A stretch of 5,134 bases of DNA from Candidatus Aenigmatarchaeota archaeon (GTDB lineage: Archaea; EX4484-52; B79-G9). The stretch is from the NCBI GenBank assembly GCA_023139785.1, contig JAGLMX010000058.1, positions 1-5,134 of the forward strand, in the 5' to 3' direction. Positions 4,160 through 5,134 of the stretch are shown here, one piece after another. A program made the translations under genes and the position numbers. The notes beneath the pieces were generated by a model. It saw only the letters and a program-made list of their open reading frames with translations, was not told the DNA's origin and ran no database searches. Each line of letters opens with the position of its first letter. Position 1 is the stretch's first letter.

Positions 4160-4244
4160 GGCTTTGTGTAATAAGTCCGAAAAAGCTCTTACTTTTTACA
4201 TAGAAACCCGACTTTATACACATAAGGTACTTTTTACCAAAGCC
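4160..4244. repeat. Cluster 2 of the GTGTAWAAAGTC unit repeat (directly before argS)
   Basis: The 85 bp up to the argS ATG are built from four copies of the unit. GGCTTTGTGTAATAAGTCC lies on the + strand at 4160-4178. On the minus strand are TATGTAAAAAGTAAG (4202-4188), TTATGTGTATAAAGTCGGG (4225-4207) and GGCTTTGGTAAAAAGTACC (4244-4226). The outermost two are imperfect terminal inverted repeats of ~19 bp with perfect GGCTTTG/CAAAGCC ends. The cluster also contains the argS TATA-like box. Confidence 0.7.
4213..4220 (+). promoter_or_regulatory. TATA-like box of argS, inside a repeat unit
   Basis: TTTATACA has its centre about 28 bp before the ATG at 4245, predicting a start near 4242 and an almost leaderless mRNA; no Shine-Dalgarno site follows. 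The box is part of a minus-strand repeat unit (4225-4207). Confidence 0.5.
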
Positions 4245-5134
4245 ATGTTTGTCCAAATCTATTTTAACCTTGACGAAGCAATACCACTTATGTACATATT
4301 CCAGCAATTCAAAAGCGAGGTCACATCTGTACTCAAAAAAGCAGGCATAAAAGAGCCTGCGCTTGAGGCGCCGCCTGAAAACGTTGATGCAGACCTCGCA
4401 ATGCCCTGCTTTATGCTTTCAAAAGAGCTAAAGAAAGCGCCCGTATTAATCGCAAAAGAACTTGCAGCAAAGATACCGTCAAAAGCCCCTATCGGAAAAG
4501 CCGAAGCCCTTGGGCCTTATGTTAATTTCTCAATCAATTGGGATGTGTTCGCGCCAAATCTTCTTGAAGAAATTGGTGAAAACTACGCTAAAAAGCCTGT
4601 AAAAAAGAAGGCTCTGGTTGAGCACACAAGCATCAACCCGAACGCATCCCCCCATGTCGGCAGGTCAAGGAACGCGATACTCGGCGACTCAATCGTGCGC
4701 GTTTTAAACTACTCCGGCTTTGCTGTTGAGACTCACTATTTTGTGAATGACATCGGCAGGCAGATAGCAATGCTTGTAATCGGCTGCAAGGGGAAAAAGA
4801 CAATCGAACTTGCTTTCAATGATATGCTTAAGATATACCGGGACATAAACGCAGAGCTTGAGACAAACGAGAGCATAGAAAAAGAAATCTCCGCTCTACT
4901 GAACAAGCTTGAGGCAGGAGATAAAAAGACAATTGCGCGCTTCCGGGAGATTGTTGAAATTTGTGCAAAGGGGCAGATCGGGATTCTCTCTAAACTGAAC
5001 ATCAATTATGATGTCTTTGATTATGAAAGCCAGTATGTCACAGGAAAGAAACTGCCGGGTGTGATGAAAGCGCTCGAAAAAACAGGCTATGTGATAACTG
5101 ACGACGATAACAGGCGCGTCCTGCACCTGAAAGA
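4245..5134 (+). CDS. argS: Arginyl-tRNA synthetase, N-terminal part (truncated by window end)
   Basis: An open frame of 296 codons runs off the window; the KMSKS loop and anticodon-binding domain are not visible. The class I enzyme charges tRNA-Arg with arginine using ATP. Residues 1-110 look like the ArgRS-specific N-terminal tRNA-recognition domain (Add-1), ending GPYVNFSINWDVF. The catalytic fold then starts with VEHTSINPNASPHVGRSRNA (125-144), the ArgRS form of the HIGH region, followed by ILGDSIVRVLNYSGF and YFVNDIGRQ (165-173), the amino-acid-binding YxVNDxGRQ motif that is diagnostic. The signature reads HVGR (137-140) instead of HVGH; I recall HVGR in other archaeal ArgRS, so loss of activity is not implied. 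About 200-295 is the insertion within the catalytic fold. ATG 4245 is chosen from the promoter and because family members begin near this point. The tRNA-Arg(UCU) substrate gene is also in this window. Confidence 0.95.
   Translation, partial: MFVQIYFNLDEAIPLMYIFQQFKSEVTSVLKKAGIKEPALEAPPENVDADLAMPCFMLSKELKKAPVLIAKELAAKIPSKAPIGKAEALGPYVNFSINWDVFAPNLLEEIGENYAKKPVKKKALVEHTSINPNASPHVGRSRNAILGDSIVRVLNYSGFAVETHYFVNDIGRQIAMLVIGCKGKKTIELAFNDMLKIYRDINAELETNESIEKEISALLNKLEAGDKKTIARFREIVEICAKGQIGILSKLNINYDVFDYESQYVTGKKLPGVMKALEKTGYVITDDDNRRVLHLK

Noticed and set aside
4736..5126. Minus-strand frames of 76 and 89 codons opposite argS.
   Set aside because: Shadows of the ArgRS coding region, whose motifs are unmistakable on the + strand.

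Overview
The window is archaeal chromosomal DNA. Four things point that way: a 51-residue Sec61-beta subunit, a Bat-type helix-turn-helix regulator (HTH_10 family), an archaeal-style short endonuclease IV, and a tRNA gene without an encoded CCA end. Most gene starts have an AT-rich box about 25 bp upstream, which predicts leaderless or nearly leaderless transcripts. A few genes carry strong Shine-Dalgarno sites instead. Gene density is high and genes are short. The lineage cannot be fixed from the sequence; an uncultivated euryarchaeal or DPANN-type archaeon would fit.

Layout from left to right. 1-312 (+) is the C-terminal end of a multi-membrane-segment protein resembling the YdjM/DUF457 'metal-dependent hydrolase' group. 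342-497 (+) is Sec61-beta. 585-938 (-) is an unrecognised 117-residue protein with a strong Shine-Dalgarno site and a codon flavour unlike its neighbours. A divergent promoter region separates it from endonuclease IV at 1066-1857 (+). The stop codon of that gene directly abuts the 3' end of a convergent tRNA-Arg(UCU) gene at 1858-1931 (-). 2074-3460 (-) is a compact set of three genes: Bat-like regulator, a small unknown protein, then an HD-domain phosphohydrolase of the COG2316 type. 3461-3786 has no protein gene, but holds the regulator's promoter, a candidate structured RNA on the + strand, and inverted repeats. 3787-4080 (-) is a two-segment membrane protein of unknown function. 4245 to the window end (+) is the N-terminal part of arginyl-tRNA synthetase.

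The most notable non-genic signal is a family of about nine copies of a ~19-bp unit (core GTGTAWAAAGTC), in both orientations. The copies form two clusters, one upstream of tRNA-Arg (about 1980-2082) and one filling the 85 bp before the argS ATG (4160-4244). The argS TATA-like box lies inside one unit. Whether this is shared regulation of arginine charging, a small palindromic mobile element, or a terminator/promoter cassette cannot be decided from one window. A second point of interest is the GC-richer, foldable segment around 3565-3660, which has an upstream TATA-like box and a terminal T run and looks like a small RNA gene. No CRISPR array, IS element or complete mobile element was found.
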